Origin: Phyllobacterium zundukense | GTDB taxonomy: Bacteria; Pseudomonadota; Alphaproteobacteria; Rhizobiales; Rhizobiaceae | Length of the DNA: 64,000 bases | NCBI RefSeq assembly: GCF_025452195.1 | Contig: NZ_CP104972.1 | Coordinates: 806,001 to 870,000, forward strand | Direction of reading: 5' to 3' | Part shown: positions 18,937-26,674 of the stretch, in pieces | Layout of the letters: each line of letters opens with the position of its first letter | How positions within the stretch are numbered: position 1 is the stretch's first letter | The notes under the pieces: model-generated | Seen by the model: the letters and a program-made list of their open reading frames with translations, nothing else | Told to the model about the DNA's origin: nothing | Database searches by the model: none | Program-made: the position numbers and the translations under genes

Positions 18937-19311
18937 ATGCCTAGAACGGTCGCAGATCAGTTGGGCGAGTACCTCGTCGCGGCGGGGGTTAAGCGGGTAT
19001 ATGGCATTGTCGGCGACAGCCTCAACGGTTTGACAGACGCAATTCGGCGCCAGCGAAAAATCGAATGGGTGCATGTCCGGCACGAAGAGGTCGCCGCTTT
19101 CGCCGCTGGCGCTGAGGCGCATCTGACCGGCGATCTCGCGGTCTGCGCTGGAAGCTGTGGACCGGGCAACCTGCACCTCATCAACGGGCTCTTCGATTGC
19201 CATCGCTCGCGGGTACCGGTGCTGGCCATCGCGGCACATATTAACTCGTTTTCTATCCTTCCCAGTCGCGGGGTTTCACGAAAGGAAGAATCAAAACGGG
19301 GTGACATATGA
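18937..19311 (+). pseudogene. PoxB N-terminal fragment (second copy)
   Basis: The first 100 or so residues are very close to pyruvate oxidase Pox[40 protein letters not shown], then [20 protein letters not shown] and [10 protein letters not shown]. Homology stops abruptly at about 19245, where unrelated sequence carries the frame to a stop at 19311. The remaining 460 residues are missing from the window. It is closer to E. coli PoxB by eye than the intact gene at 13.2-14.9 kb, so it is not a simple duplicate of it. Confidence 0.8.
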
Positions 19312-19331
19312 AGCTGTGATAAGGGGCTTTG

Positions 19332-19607
19332 TTATTTAGTCCTGTTGTTGTCGTTCTGAATGACTGGACTGAACCGTTGCACCGTGCCGTAGCGCAAGTT
19401 CTTGAGTTCTACGACGCCTCCGTCCAAAACGGTATAAACAACTTCCCCGTTTTTAACCGTAGCGGTGTCGCCAGGCTTTCCTTCACCTCTTAGAATTTTG
19501 TTGATGGTAACGAATTGCGATGCGCTGTCGTTCTTGGCCAATGCAAACTGTGAATGAAGTCCGAGGCTTGTCAGCAAAGGAATAAAAGCGGTCAGTCGTC
19601 TTTTCAT
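19332..19607 (-). CDS. Small secreted protein of unknown function
   Basis: A 91-residue protein with a signal peptide (KRR, then a hydrophobic run to about residue 22, cut near FALA). The mature part contains a possible SH3-like beta pattern (PGDTATVKNGEVVYTVLDGG). The ATG at 19607 follows an AAGGATT ribosome-like site. No family is recognised. It lies alone between two decayed regions, but the intact signal peptide and clean frame support it being real. Confidence 0.6.
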   Translation of the reverse strand: MKRRLTAFIPLLTSLGLHSQFALAKNDSASQFVTINKILRGEGKPGDTATVKNGEVVYTVLDGGVVELKNLRYGTVQRFSPVIQNDNNRTK

Positions 19608-20175
19608 TATTCAATCCTTCCACGGGATGAACAGCACCGGAGCAAACGGCATTCCGACCACAAGCAGCCCTATTCCGCCCAAGCACAAGATCAAGCAGCG
19701 CCCGTGAGAAACTTATGAGCAGTAATTGCTCTTATTGTACTGGAAACCGAGGATTTTACGGAATTGATGGGCCATATACGTCTCGTAAACGATTGTATAC
19801 TAGATGCTCTCACTCTCTCAAGTGCCATTCACAATCATGCTCCGCGCGCATTCTATGGAGCCACAAGTGCCAAGTCCGCCAACCAACCTTATCTAAGGCA
19901 TATGCCTCACATTGAGGCGGCCGAGCTAATTGTAGTTGCCTTCTTTTGGCTCTCACGTTCGGGTCCCACTGGATTTACAGAGCGCTGAGCTGAGTTGACT
20001 CTCCATCAACCGCTGACACACAAAGGGTGCATTCCCGGCGTGATCAGCTGAGCGCGCAGGAGCCAACGCCTCCAGGACTTGTTCGCCTCACTCACCCTCA
20101 CCTGCTTCCGCCTCGGCTTGCTTGATCGAACCGCGTGTAGGTTCGTCACGCAATCCCGCACTCAAAGGCCTGTCA
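19608..20175. other. Non-coding stretch
   Basis: No gene recognised between the small secreted protein and the RND adaptor remnant. Two overlapping + strand frames around 19715-19988 look random in composition. Confidence 0.4.
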
Positions 20176-20689
20176 TTATCGCGCTGGAGTGACAGGGGCG
20201 GCGGCGCCGCTGACTTCAGTACCTTCGACCAGTTGCACGGGTGGGTTTCGAACGACCTTGTCGCCTGACTTGAGGCCGCTGTTGACCTCGATGGTCGTTC
20301 CCAAATCCCTTGCCACGGATATCTTCCTCAAATGAACGATGCCGTTGTCGACAACCGCTACCTGCAGCCCGTCCGAATTGAAAATAAGTGCGTCGGACGG
20401 GACTGAAAAGCTGGCGACCTTGCTGGGGATTTGCAATTCAACGGTGCAGTAAATCCCTGGTTCGAGCAGCCTGTCCGTATTGGTTACATCAATTTCCGTC
20501 AGCAAGGTGCGGGGTGCCAGGCTCCAAGGAGTCCGAAATTCGCGTCACCGTTCCCGTGAAAACACGGTTCGGAATTTTGGGAACATGGATGATCGCATTC
20601 TCGCCGGGGCCAACTCCAAACACCTGGTCCTGCGGCACAAACACGTCGGTGGAGATAGGTTTGCTCTTCCGCTTGGGCGCTGTCGTCAT
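20176..20689 (-). pseudogene. RND efflux periplasmic adaptor, frameshifted C-terminal part
   Basis: The minus strand encodes DVFVPQDQVFGVGPGENAII and FTGTVTRISDSLEPGT in one frame. After a base change at about 20505 it continues as LLTEIDVTNTDRLLEPGIYC, VPSDALIFNSDGLQVAVVD and VNSGLKSGDKVV. This is the beta-barrel and membrane-proximal part of an RND membrane fusion protein. The N-terminal half (signal, lipoyl and hairpin) is not found upstream, where a regulator remnant on the other strand begins. The partner pump gene is absent. Confidence 0.8.
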
Positions 20690-20834
20690 AACGCATCAGC
20701 AGCCGGTGGTAGTGTACCGGGTAATTGAGATGAACCCATTCCGACGCGCCATAGAGGAATGCAATCTCCACGGCTTTATCGAGATCCGCTATGAGGCTAT
20801 CGATGGCGACCTGAAGCCGGCTCGCCCGGTTGGC

Positions 20835-21215
20835 TGCGGTAAGGACTGGTTCGTTAGTTGGTTTGCTCGGCATGTGCGTCCCTATCCGGTTTCCAGCATC
20901 GCGGACGAATCGGTCAACCTTCGGGTGCATATCGGGCACCTGCGCAAAGTCCTCAGGGACGGCAAGTGCTGTCCGATATATCAATAACGGTCCGGGCCGC
21001 GGATATTGCTTTGTTGCTCCCGAGTGCTGGACACAACAACTTCGCCCGATCGACAACATGTCCGGAGACGTCGGCGGCGGCGCTCCTGCGCCGCCAGCAT
21101 CCGGTTGCCCCCGCCTGTCAAGGTGATCGGGCGGGACAAAAAGCGTGCGGAACTGAAGAAAATGCTCATCGCCGGTCTCGTATCGGCCATTCCGCCTGCC
21201 GGCTTTAGGTCTTAG
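20835..21215 (+). pseudogene. AfsR-like winged-helix/NB-ARC regulator, N-terminal remnant
   Basis: The plus strand encodes a winged helix with ESVNLRVHIGHLRKVLRDG, then after a frameshift NNGPGRGYCFVAPE. In a further frame comes PPPVKVIGRDKKRAELKKML, which normally leads into the P-loop of the NB-ARC ATPase. The frame ends before the P-loop. It is broken by at least two frameshifts. The next part of this protein family is found as a remnant at 4.19-4.44 kb on the opposite strand. Confidence 0.7.
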
Positions 21216-21309
21216 GCGTGTAAACCAACGTATGATACCGCTTCACGCCGACCGTCCCTACGTCTGTGTAATGCCTTCAATGAAATGAACCAATACTCAG
21301 GAGTGAACC

Positions 21310-21639
21310 ATGAGAACATCTGCATCAATCATGGCGGTAGCCGCTTTGGGCGTGACAATGGCATTTGGCTTGTCGACGGAATCGATGGCCCGCGGTCATG
21401 GAGGTCATGGCGGGCGCCACGGTGGCGGCCATCAAATCTTTAGGAACCACGGCCCTCACGGCAGTCATCACTTCGGTGGCTTTCGCGATCACCGTGGAGA
21501 CTTCTACCGCCACGGTTTCCACAACCGAGGACATTTCAGGCATTTCAGGCACCGCGGCTATTATTGGGACAATCCTTACTATTCATGCGGATTCCCATTC
21601 TTGTTCGGGGGCGGTGATCCTTACTACTGCGGATATTGA
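21310..21639 (+). CDS. Secreted His/Gly-rich protein
   Basis: A 109-residue protein with a signal peptide (AVAALGVTMAFGLSTESMA, cut near residue 28) followed by a very His- and Gly-rich mature chain (GHGGHGGRHGGGH, HFRHFRHRGYYW) and a Tyr/Gly/Pro end with two Cys. The ATG at 21310 has CAGGAG about 6 bases upstream. His-rich secreted proteins can bind metals, but no function is shown. Its signal peptide closely resembles that of the Gly-rich protein at 23.9-24.2 kb (ATESMARG versus STESMARG), so the two are probably related. Confidence 0.7.
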   Translation: MRTSASIMAVAALGVTMAFGLSTESMARGHGGHGGRHGGGHQIFRNHGPHGSHHFGGFRDHRGDFYRHGFHNRGHFRHFRHRGYYWDNPYYSCGFPFLFGGGDPYYCGY

Positions 21640-22073
21640 TGCCGACGCTGGAAGGCGCTCTGCGGTGTGTTGATTCCATCTGGATGAACTTGAGAAGAAG
21701 TACCGCTGTTCATGCTGTGACAGACTGGGTGAGGCTCGGCTTGGAGTTGGGCCGAGACCGGGCAGGCCATGTTAATCGGCCCAGAAAAGCATTTCTTTCT
21801 GCCATGCCAAAACCAACTGTTCGTCAATCAGCACCCTACCCTTGTGTCGAAAGCGTTCTGTCGTTCCCCCTAGGCGTCAAAGCCCAAGGAAAAACACGCC
21901 TAAATCCATGATGACCATACTGCTCGGCGCTGCGCAGCGATGGACTCGCACGCGGCACTCTTCGATGGCACCGCGGTCGTGCTTATCCAGCCTATTATCC
22001 GGAAACGTCGACAACTCTCCACCGCCTCGAACGGCGTTTCGCTAGTCAACTCCCTTGGCGAGCGGCGCGAGGC
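21640..22073. other. Non-coding or fully decayed stretch
   Basis: No convincing reading frame. It may include the upstream part of the OprB-like porin remnant that becomes recognisable at 22074, but I could not trace homology further. Confidence 0.35.
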
Positions 22074-22298
22074 GACTCTCTGCAGGTTACGCGATCTAAC
22101 GCCATTGCCGACCAAACTCTCTGGCAGGAGCCCGGCAGCAGTGACAACAGTATCAACGGATTTGTCCGCGATGCAATCGCACCTGAGCGAAATCGTAACA
22201 GTATCACCAGGTACGTTGATCTGGGTATGACCTACAAGGGGCTTTGCCGGGGCGTTACAACGACACAACAGGGATCGGCTTCGCTTACGCGACATGAT
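22074..22298 (+). pseudogene. OprB-type carbohydrate porin remnant
   Basis: One frame reads DSLQVTRSNAIADQTLWQEP, then NSINGFVRDAIAPERNRNSI and YVDLGMTYKGL. A frameshift near 22248 then gives RYNDTTGIGFAYAT and a stop. This is the conserved C-terminal beta-barrel pattern of OprB-like porins (GLTYKGL-RDNDT-G-GFAYA). Both the N-terminal barrel and the last strands are unrecognisable. It is clearly inactive. Confidence 0.6.
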
Positions 22299-22801
22299 CA
22301 ACGGCGTGTCGAATCTAGCGAAAAGCGGACATTGCGTTCAGCGGCATGTCGCAATCCCGGCTCGGCGATTGGGAATGCTACCGTTTTCGGGCTGCGAACT
22401 GCCGTCACTTTCTAAAAAACTCCGATCTGGGGCGGTATACCGGCCGCGATTTGTCCTTTTGCAAGATCCCTTTCACGGGGAGGTGGGTCGGATCGAGAAG
22501 TCGCCGAGCATGCCGGGTCTCCATAAAGCCCAATATATCTATCCGCTTTTTTCGCTTGCCGCGAACAGCGTTGCAGCGGATCACGAATTTGATGGAAGGG
22601 GGGAGTCGGTAGATGCTGCCGGGATAAGTCTTAAACTGACCACGTGTTTGGGCAAACCATACCTACGTATACTTTCGCATCAGGCTGATTGTTTGTACCT
22701 CTACTACCGCGCCTGTCGAACACCGATGGGCCAGGTAGTTCCCCCGGCTACCACGCTTCAGTTTCCCCCTGGCTGAAGCCCGGACATCCTCCCGTGTCCG
22801 C
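22299..22801. other. Non-coding stretch
   Basis: Open frames here do not resemble known proteins. They may be decayed remains of the porin's C-terminal strands. The stretch ends at a strong hairpin (22802-22835). Confidence 0.35.
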
Positions 22802-22835
22802 AAAAGACCGCCCGAAGCCCACCGGGCGGTCTTTT
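22802..22835. terminator. Rho-independent terminator hairpin
   Basis: AAAAGACCGCCCG (22802-22814) pairs perfectly with CGGGCGGTCTTTT (22823-22835) across an 8-base loop. The T-run on one side and A-run on the other would allow termination in both directions. No intact gene ends just upstream, so it probably served the decayed gene on its left. Confidence 0.8.
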
Positions 22836-22871
22836 GTTCTCAACAAGCGGGAGACAACAAGGAAGAGAAAA

Positions 22872-23009
22872 ATGAAGCTGCCACTTGCAATCGCTTTTCA
22901 CTCGATCCTGTTATCCGGTGCCTTGATCTCCCGATCATGGGCTTCTCCCCACGGACACAACGTTCACCATGGCCGAGTGCAAAGTCTCCCATCAAAGGGA
23001 CAGACATGA
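22872..23009 (+). CDS. Very small secreted peptide
   Basis: A 45-residue frame with a strong ribosome site (AAGGAAGAG before ATG at 22872), a basic start, a hydrophobic run (LAIAFHSILLSGALI) and a cut site near SWAS, leaving a short His-rich chain of about 20 residues. It follows the terminator and precedes the DUF3455 gene by 55 bases. The coding potential rests on the signal peptide and ribosome site only. Confidence 0.4.
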   Translation: MKLPLAIAFHSILLSGALISRSWASPHGHNVHHGRVQSLPSKGQT

Positions 23010-23064
23010 GACGCCAGGTTAGACAGAGATTTCGTACTGTCGATCTCCGGATTGGAATCCCCCA

Positions 23065-23559
23065 ATGTTCACTCGCTTGCTATTCACTTTTGCGGCTCTT
23101 GCGGTTTTTTCGGTTTCTGCGGTCGCTCAGGATTTTCCTGCAGAGCTTGCGCCTCCGCATGGTGCCACGCTGCTCGGCAGGTACGCCGCAAGGGGCGTCC
23201 AGATATATGTCTGTCGTGTCAAAGGGACCACACGCGAATGGGACTTCAAGGCTCCTGAGGCCGAGCTTACCGATGCACAGGGCAGGCCATTCGCCAAGCA
23301 CTATGGCGGCCCGACATGGGAAGCGGGCGACGGCTCCAAGGCCGTCGGCAAGGCCTTGGTAACCGAACCCGCACCGAAGCCAGGCGCGATTCCCTGGCTG
23401 TTACTGTCGGCGGATTCTTCCGCGTCGGGGGTACTAGCCGGGGTGCGTTTTGTCCAACGTATCAACACTTCCGGCGGAGCCGGGCCGACCGGCACGTGTC
23501 CGACGGTCGGGTCAGAGCAGCGGGCCGATTACACGGCTGACTACATCTTCTATAAGTGA
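23065..23559 (+). CDS. DUF3455 exported protein
   Basis: A 164-residue secreted protein with a signal peptide cut after AVAQ (about residue 22). The DUF3455 pattern is clear: GRYAARGVQIYVCRVK, EWDFKAPEAELTD, GPTWEAGDGSKAVGKA, PWLLLSADS and VRFVQRINTSGG, ending in DYTADYIFYK. The family is found in the periplasm of proteobacteria and in fungi, with no assigned activity. The C-terminal end is complete, and a perfect hairpin follows 12 bases after the stop. Confidence 0.85.
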   Translation: MFTRLLFTFAALAVFSVSAVAQDFPAELAPPHGATLLGRYAARGVQIYVCRVKGTTREWDFKAPEAELTDAQGRPFAKHYGGPTWEAGDGSKAVGKALVTEPAPKPGAIPWLLLSADSSASGVLAGVRFVQRINTSGGAGPTGTCPTVGSEQRADYTADYIFYK

Positions 23560-23570
23560 ACATCCTCTCT

Positions 23571-23601
23571 GACGGGACCAAGCAAGTTGATTGGTCCCGT
23601 C
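23571..23601. terminator. Perfect 11-bp hairpin after DUF3455
   Basis: GACGGGACCAA (23571-23581) pairs with TTGGTCCCGTC (23591-23601) across a 9-base loop, starting 12 bases after the DUF3455 stop. A T-run is lacking, so it may be an inefficient terminator or an mRNA 3'-end stabiliser. Confidence 0.6.
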
Positions 23602-23632
23602 GCACGAGTTGTATAGAGCGTGTTTAGAATTT

Positions 23633-23829
23633 TTAACTGACACCAATGACGACTTCGTTCGTCTTCAACTTGGCATCGAAATCAACAAAGTCATTTGCCG
23701 CCGAGAAATTTTTGTTGCCGTAGTCGGTGTAAACGGTACTCAAGGCGACCGATCAGGTTGTCAGTGAACGCATACTCAGCGCCGCCGCCCACGGTCCAGT
23801 TATGCGCCGCTGTCGTTGCACTCTCCCGT
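23633..23829 (-). pseudogene. Omp25/Omp31-type outer-membrane protein, C-terminal remnant
   Basis: The minus strand encodes AHNWTVGGGAEYAFTDNLIG and RLEYR. After a one-base frame change it continues as FTDYGNKNFSAANDFVDFDA and KLKTNEVVIGVS with a stop at 23633. This is the last 60-65 residues of an Omp25/Omp31-like 8-strand barrel, a family prominent in Brucella, Ochrobactrum and Rhizobium. The N-terminal two-thirds is missing, with an intact small gene immediately upstream. Confidence 0.75.
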
Positions 23830-23859
23830 GGTAAAGACATCAGACAGGTCGTTGCGCCG

Positions 23860-24228
23860 TCATTTACAGCCAAACGGATTGCCAGGATATTCGCAGTGCC
23901 CGTAACTGCCGTCGCCGGGTGAATTTTTGAAGTGATCCCTGCGCTCGTCAACGCGGGCATCATCACGCTCGCCGCCGAAGATTCCGCCTGAACCCAACCT
24001 GCCTCTTCCTTGCGAAGGGTCGATCCTGTTATCGCCAACACTAAAACCGCGTCCCATGCCGTGGTCACCGCCGTCATGGCTCCGACTATTGCCGCCATGA
24101 TCCCCGCTATGACTGCTGCCGCCGTCGTGTCCTCCGCCGCTGCCCCGTGCCATCGACTCAGTCGCTGAGCCTACAGCCACCATTGCGCCTAAAGCCAATA
24201 CCGTTAGTCCTACTAAAGATTTTCTCAT
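23860..24228 (-). CDS. Secreted Gly/Asp/His-rich protein
   Basis: A 122-residue protein with a signal peptide (LVGLTVLALGAMVAVGSA, cut near ARG at residue 28), a Gly/His/Ser/Asp-rich low-complexity middle (GGGHDGGSSHSGDHGG) and a C-terminal end with two Cys (HCEYPGNPFGCK). The ATG at 24228 follows a GGAGTGAG ribosome-like site. The signal peptide and its ATESMARG junction are nearly the same as in the His-rich protein at 21.3 kb. The function is unknown. Confidence 0.65.
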   Translation of the reverse strand: MRKSLVGLTVLALGAMVAVGSATESMARGSGGGHDGGSSHSGDHGGNSRSHDGGDHGMGRGFSVGDNRIDPSQGRGRLGSGGIFGGERDDARVDERRDHFKNSPGDGSYGHCEYPGNPFGCK

Positions 24229-24432
24229 TTACTCACTCCTCGTTTTCAAGTGCCTCACCTCCATTTAGGAAACGGAATTGCGTACCTGTATTATACCTTG
24301 GTCTGTGCTCGTAACGCCTAGGTATTCACCAGTGGTCCACGTCCACTTTCACTATCACTACGCGCAATGAAAAAAGACATGTGATCTGCTCTAGTGCCAG
24401 GCTGGCAGCCCCTGCCCCTCCATCTGGAACAT

Positions 24433-24590
24433 TTGCGGTCAAGAGCTACGACGCCTTCGTTGGCGATCGCGGCATCAAGCTCTCCGGCGGCCAGCCAGCG
24501 TATCGCCATTGCGCGCGTCCTGTTGAAAGGACGCGCCGATCCTGGTGCTCGACGAGGCGACCTCCGCTCGACACGCGTCCGTCGTTCACC
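24433..24590 (+). pseudogene. ABC transporter ATP-binding domain remnant
   Basis: Over about 50 codons the three forward frames together give the ABC signature region: YDAFVGDRGIKLSGGQ, then QRIAIARVLLK, then APILVLDEATSA (signature motif, Walker B and catalytic Glu). Two frameshifts separate the parts, and the Walker A half and membrane domain are absent. It is an inactive fragment of an exporter-type ABC protein. Confidence 0.7.
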
Positions 24591-24663
24591 TCGCAACCTT
24601 CGCGGATCGTACGCCTTGATGGGATTCGGTCAGCAGATCCACCCAAACGGAGGGGCTCTGAAA

Positions 24664-24701
24664 GCGGTTCCCGAAGAGCGATTATGCGATTTTCGACGCA
24701 C
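24664..24701 (+). repeat. Dispersed GTTCC-15-TTATGCGA motif, copy D
   Basis: GTTCC at 24667, GAG in the middle, TTATGCGATTTTCGACGCAC from 24682, with the same 15-base offset as the other copies. It lies between the ABC remnant and the cytochrome c gene. Confidence 0.6.
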
Positions 24702-24918
24702 AAAGGCGAACCTAAGGCGGTTTGTGCTCGTAGGTTGCGACGACCGATGGAATATACTCCGTAGTGCGATACCCACAATTTGCATGCGGATAAAACGCCA
24801 CGCGGTCGCGGGTTTTCCGACAAGTATCACGAGTCATCATGGTTTGCCGAGCTCGGTCACATGCAAAAATCGCGAGCGGAGCCCGGTGCTCCAGCCGTGA
24901 AGCGATCAAATCTTGTCC

Positions 24919-25446
24919 CTATTTCGGTGCCGCCGCCGCGGTCTCGCCGGGCGGCAAGATCCGGAACATAAAGGTCGATACCTTTTCGCCGGGTTTAACC
25001 GGGTCGGGAATCTTGTTTTTGACCGGCTTCACGCTTTGGAGAAATGCCGCGATCGCCATGGCGTCATCCTTGGTGAGATGCGCAAAAGCGTGCCAGGGCA
25101 TGATTGGGGCGAGGAGGCGACCATCTGGCCGTTGCCCAGTCTGAAGAGCGGTAACAATTTGCTCGGGACTCCAGCCACCAACGCCGGTCTCCTTGTCAGG
25201 CGTGATGTTGGGGCCGACAACGACACCGACACCGGGAATCTCGAAGCCTACATCCGAGCCGCCGAGAAAGCGAGACAGGTCGGGCTTTCCTAAGAAGTAA
25301 CCCGGCGTGTGGCAGTCGTTGCATCCGCTTATCGTGGCGAGGTATTCGCCCCGCGTAATCTGTGCGTCGTCGGCCATGGCCGCAAACGATAGCAACCCAA
25401 GGCCCGACGCGGTCAAGAATGCAAATCGAACTGGGATTTGAAACAT
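24919..25446 (-). CDS. Exported c-type cytochrome
   Basis: A 175-residue monoheme cytochrome c with a signal peptide cut after AMA (about residue 25). The heme site is CNDCH near residue 42. A probable Met axial ligand lies in LLAPIMPWHAFAHLT, followed by KDDAMAIAAFLQSVKPV, the usual last helix. The ATG at 25446 has GAGGGAG about 8 bases upstream. Such cytochromes commonly accept electrons from periplasmic alcohol or aldehyde dehydrogenases. No dehydrogenase lies next to it here, so the donor is unknown. Confidence 0.85.
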   Translation of the reverse strand: MFQIPVRFAFLTASGLGLLSFAAMADDAQITRGEYLATISGCNDCHTPGYFLGKPDLSRFLGGSDVGFEIPGVGVVVGPNITPDKETGVGGWSPEQIVTALQTGQRPDGRLLAPIMPWHAFAHLTKDDAMAIAAFLQSVKPVKNKIPDPVKPGEKVSTFMFRILPPGETAAAAPK

Positions 25447-25464
25447 CGTTTTCTCCCTCGTATT

Positions 25465-25734
25465 TTAGAGCCCGCGCGCTTCACAACCCGTTTGCGCCCG
25501 CGTAGCTTTTAAGCAGCACGGTGGTCTCGACGGCGCGGGTTTCGAAATGTCGCCGATCGAATGGCCCACCAGCACGCTCCCGCGTGCTCGCAAGGCTGCG
25601 CCGATGGCGCGCACATAGTCCTCCAGGATCACCATGGCGGCCGGCGTGGTATCGGCTTCGTGGTACGGCAGATCGATGTCTTCGAGCGCCGCCACCACCC
25701 CTTTCCCAACACCAGGCGCCGTGTCATGCGTCAT
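25465..25734 (-). pseudogene. Alpha/beta hydrolase fragment
   Basis: The minus strand reads DIDLPYHEADTTPAAMVILE, DYVRAIGAALRARG, then VLVGHSIGD, the nucleophile elbow of an alpha/beta hydrolase of about 240 residues. The oxyanion-loop start and everything after the elbow are missing. The frame continues as unrelated residues to 25465. It is truncated on both sides. Confidence 0.6.
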
Positions 25735-25759
25735 GAACGAGCAGGAACCGCATCATGCG

Positions 25760-26002
25760 TTACCTCATCGACATCAAGTTCGCGACTAAACCTGCCTTGA
25801 CTTTAAGTACAGGCGCGGGGGTCTCGGCATGACCGATGTCTTTCAACTGATCGGGGGTCAAATTCGCGATTGCCCGACGTCTTGCGGCGGTCCGTTGCCA
25901 GGTCTTGAGAGCTACGATTGCGGTTGCTGTGGTTTTCAGCACAAGTCCCAGCAGGCGAACTGTCGACGAGTGATGACTGCCGCGAGTTTCCGTATGAGCC
26001 AT
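25760..26002 (-). CDS. DUF1127 small protein
   Basis: An 80-residue protein whose second half carries the DUF1127 pattern: WQRTAARRRAIANLTPDQLK and DIGHAETPAPVLK. These small Arg-rich proteins are common and multi-copy in alphaproteobacteria. Some act in phosphate or RNA-linked regulation, but most are unstudied. The ATG at 26002 gives a plausible N-terminus. It stands alone between remnants. Confidence 0.7.
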   Translation of the reverse strand: MAHTETRGSHHSSTVRLLGLVLKTTATAIVALKTWQRTAARRRAIANLTPDQLKDIGHAETPAPVLKVKAGLVANLMSMR

Positions 26003-26106
26003 TTCTGCCTCCCAATGTCCAGACTGGTCAAGGTCTCCGCAACCGTTGCCAGCACGAGCCTCCCCGCTCCTTCACATTGTCGTTATGGCATGGTAACGAA
26101 ACGATA

Positions 26107-26156
26107 GGACTGATAGAAGTGCCAATTCCTGCATTCTCGGCCAGTCCAATTATGGT
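26107..26156 (+). repeat. Duplicated promoter-like block, left copy
   Basis: This 50-base block (GACTGATAGAAGTG, CAATTC, CATT, CCAATT) matches 26614-26663 at roughly three quarters of positions. The right copy ends 11 bases before the MocR start. Bases 26160-26610 between them hold no recognised gene. Confidence 0.5.
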
Positions 26157-26613
26157 ATTGTGACGCCAGGTCGGACTTGAGCGCGCGATCTCGACGACTA
26201 CCGTCGCGCGGTTCTGCCGAATGTCGGATGAACACGGATGAGCTGATCCGAGTGCCCCTAGACCGCATACGGCAGCATGTAAATGCCGACGCCAAGTTCG
26301 CGCGCTTCGCGTGCCTGCTCGAGCACCGGCCTCGATACCGAGCTCATGCAGAGCCAAAGCTGTCGTCAGGCCGCCAATCCCGGAACGGCATCAGAACTTT
26401 CATGGCTCCGTTCTCCGCATCAGGATCGGCCATCGCTTGCTGTGGGCGGGTTTGCTACGTCTCATCCCGCGCATAAATAGTTTCGTTCCCGGCGATGACA
26501 AATTTGCCGAAACCCATGCCGTTACGTGGCGGGATCAAGACTTCGCCACCACTTATGCGCAAAACTTTGCCTCTTCCGCAGATTGCCAACAACGCATCGT
26601 AGAAAAGAATGCG

Positions 26614-26663
26614 GACTGGTAGAAGTGGCAATTCTGACATTTTCAGGCAGACCAATTTTCTGT
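26614..26663 (+). promoter_or_regulatory. Duplicated promoter-like block, right copy (mocR upstream region)
   Basis: GACTGGTAGAAGTGGCAATT with CATT and CCAATT further on, directly before the MocR-type gene. MocR regulators often bind repeated sites in their own promoter, so this and its copy at 26107 are candidate binding regions. That is inference. Confidence 0.45.
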
Positions 26664-26674
26664 ACTCTAAAAGC

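Noticed and set aside
26028..26600. Possible enzyme remnant on the minus strand between DUF1127 and MocR
   Set aside because: The frame has no recognisable motif and is interrupted; only the duplicated promoter-like block could be supported.
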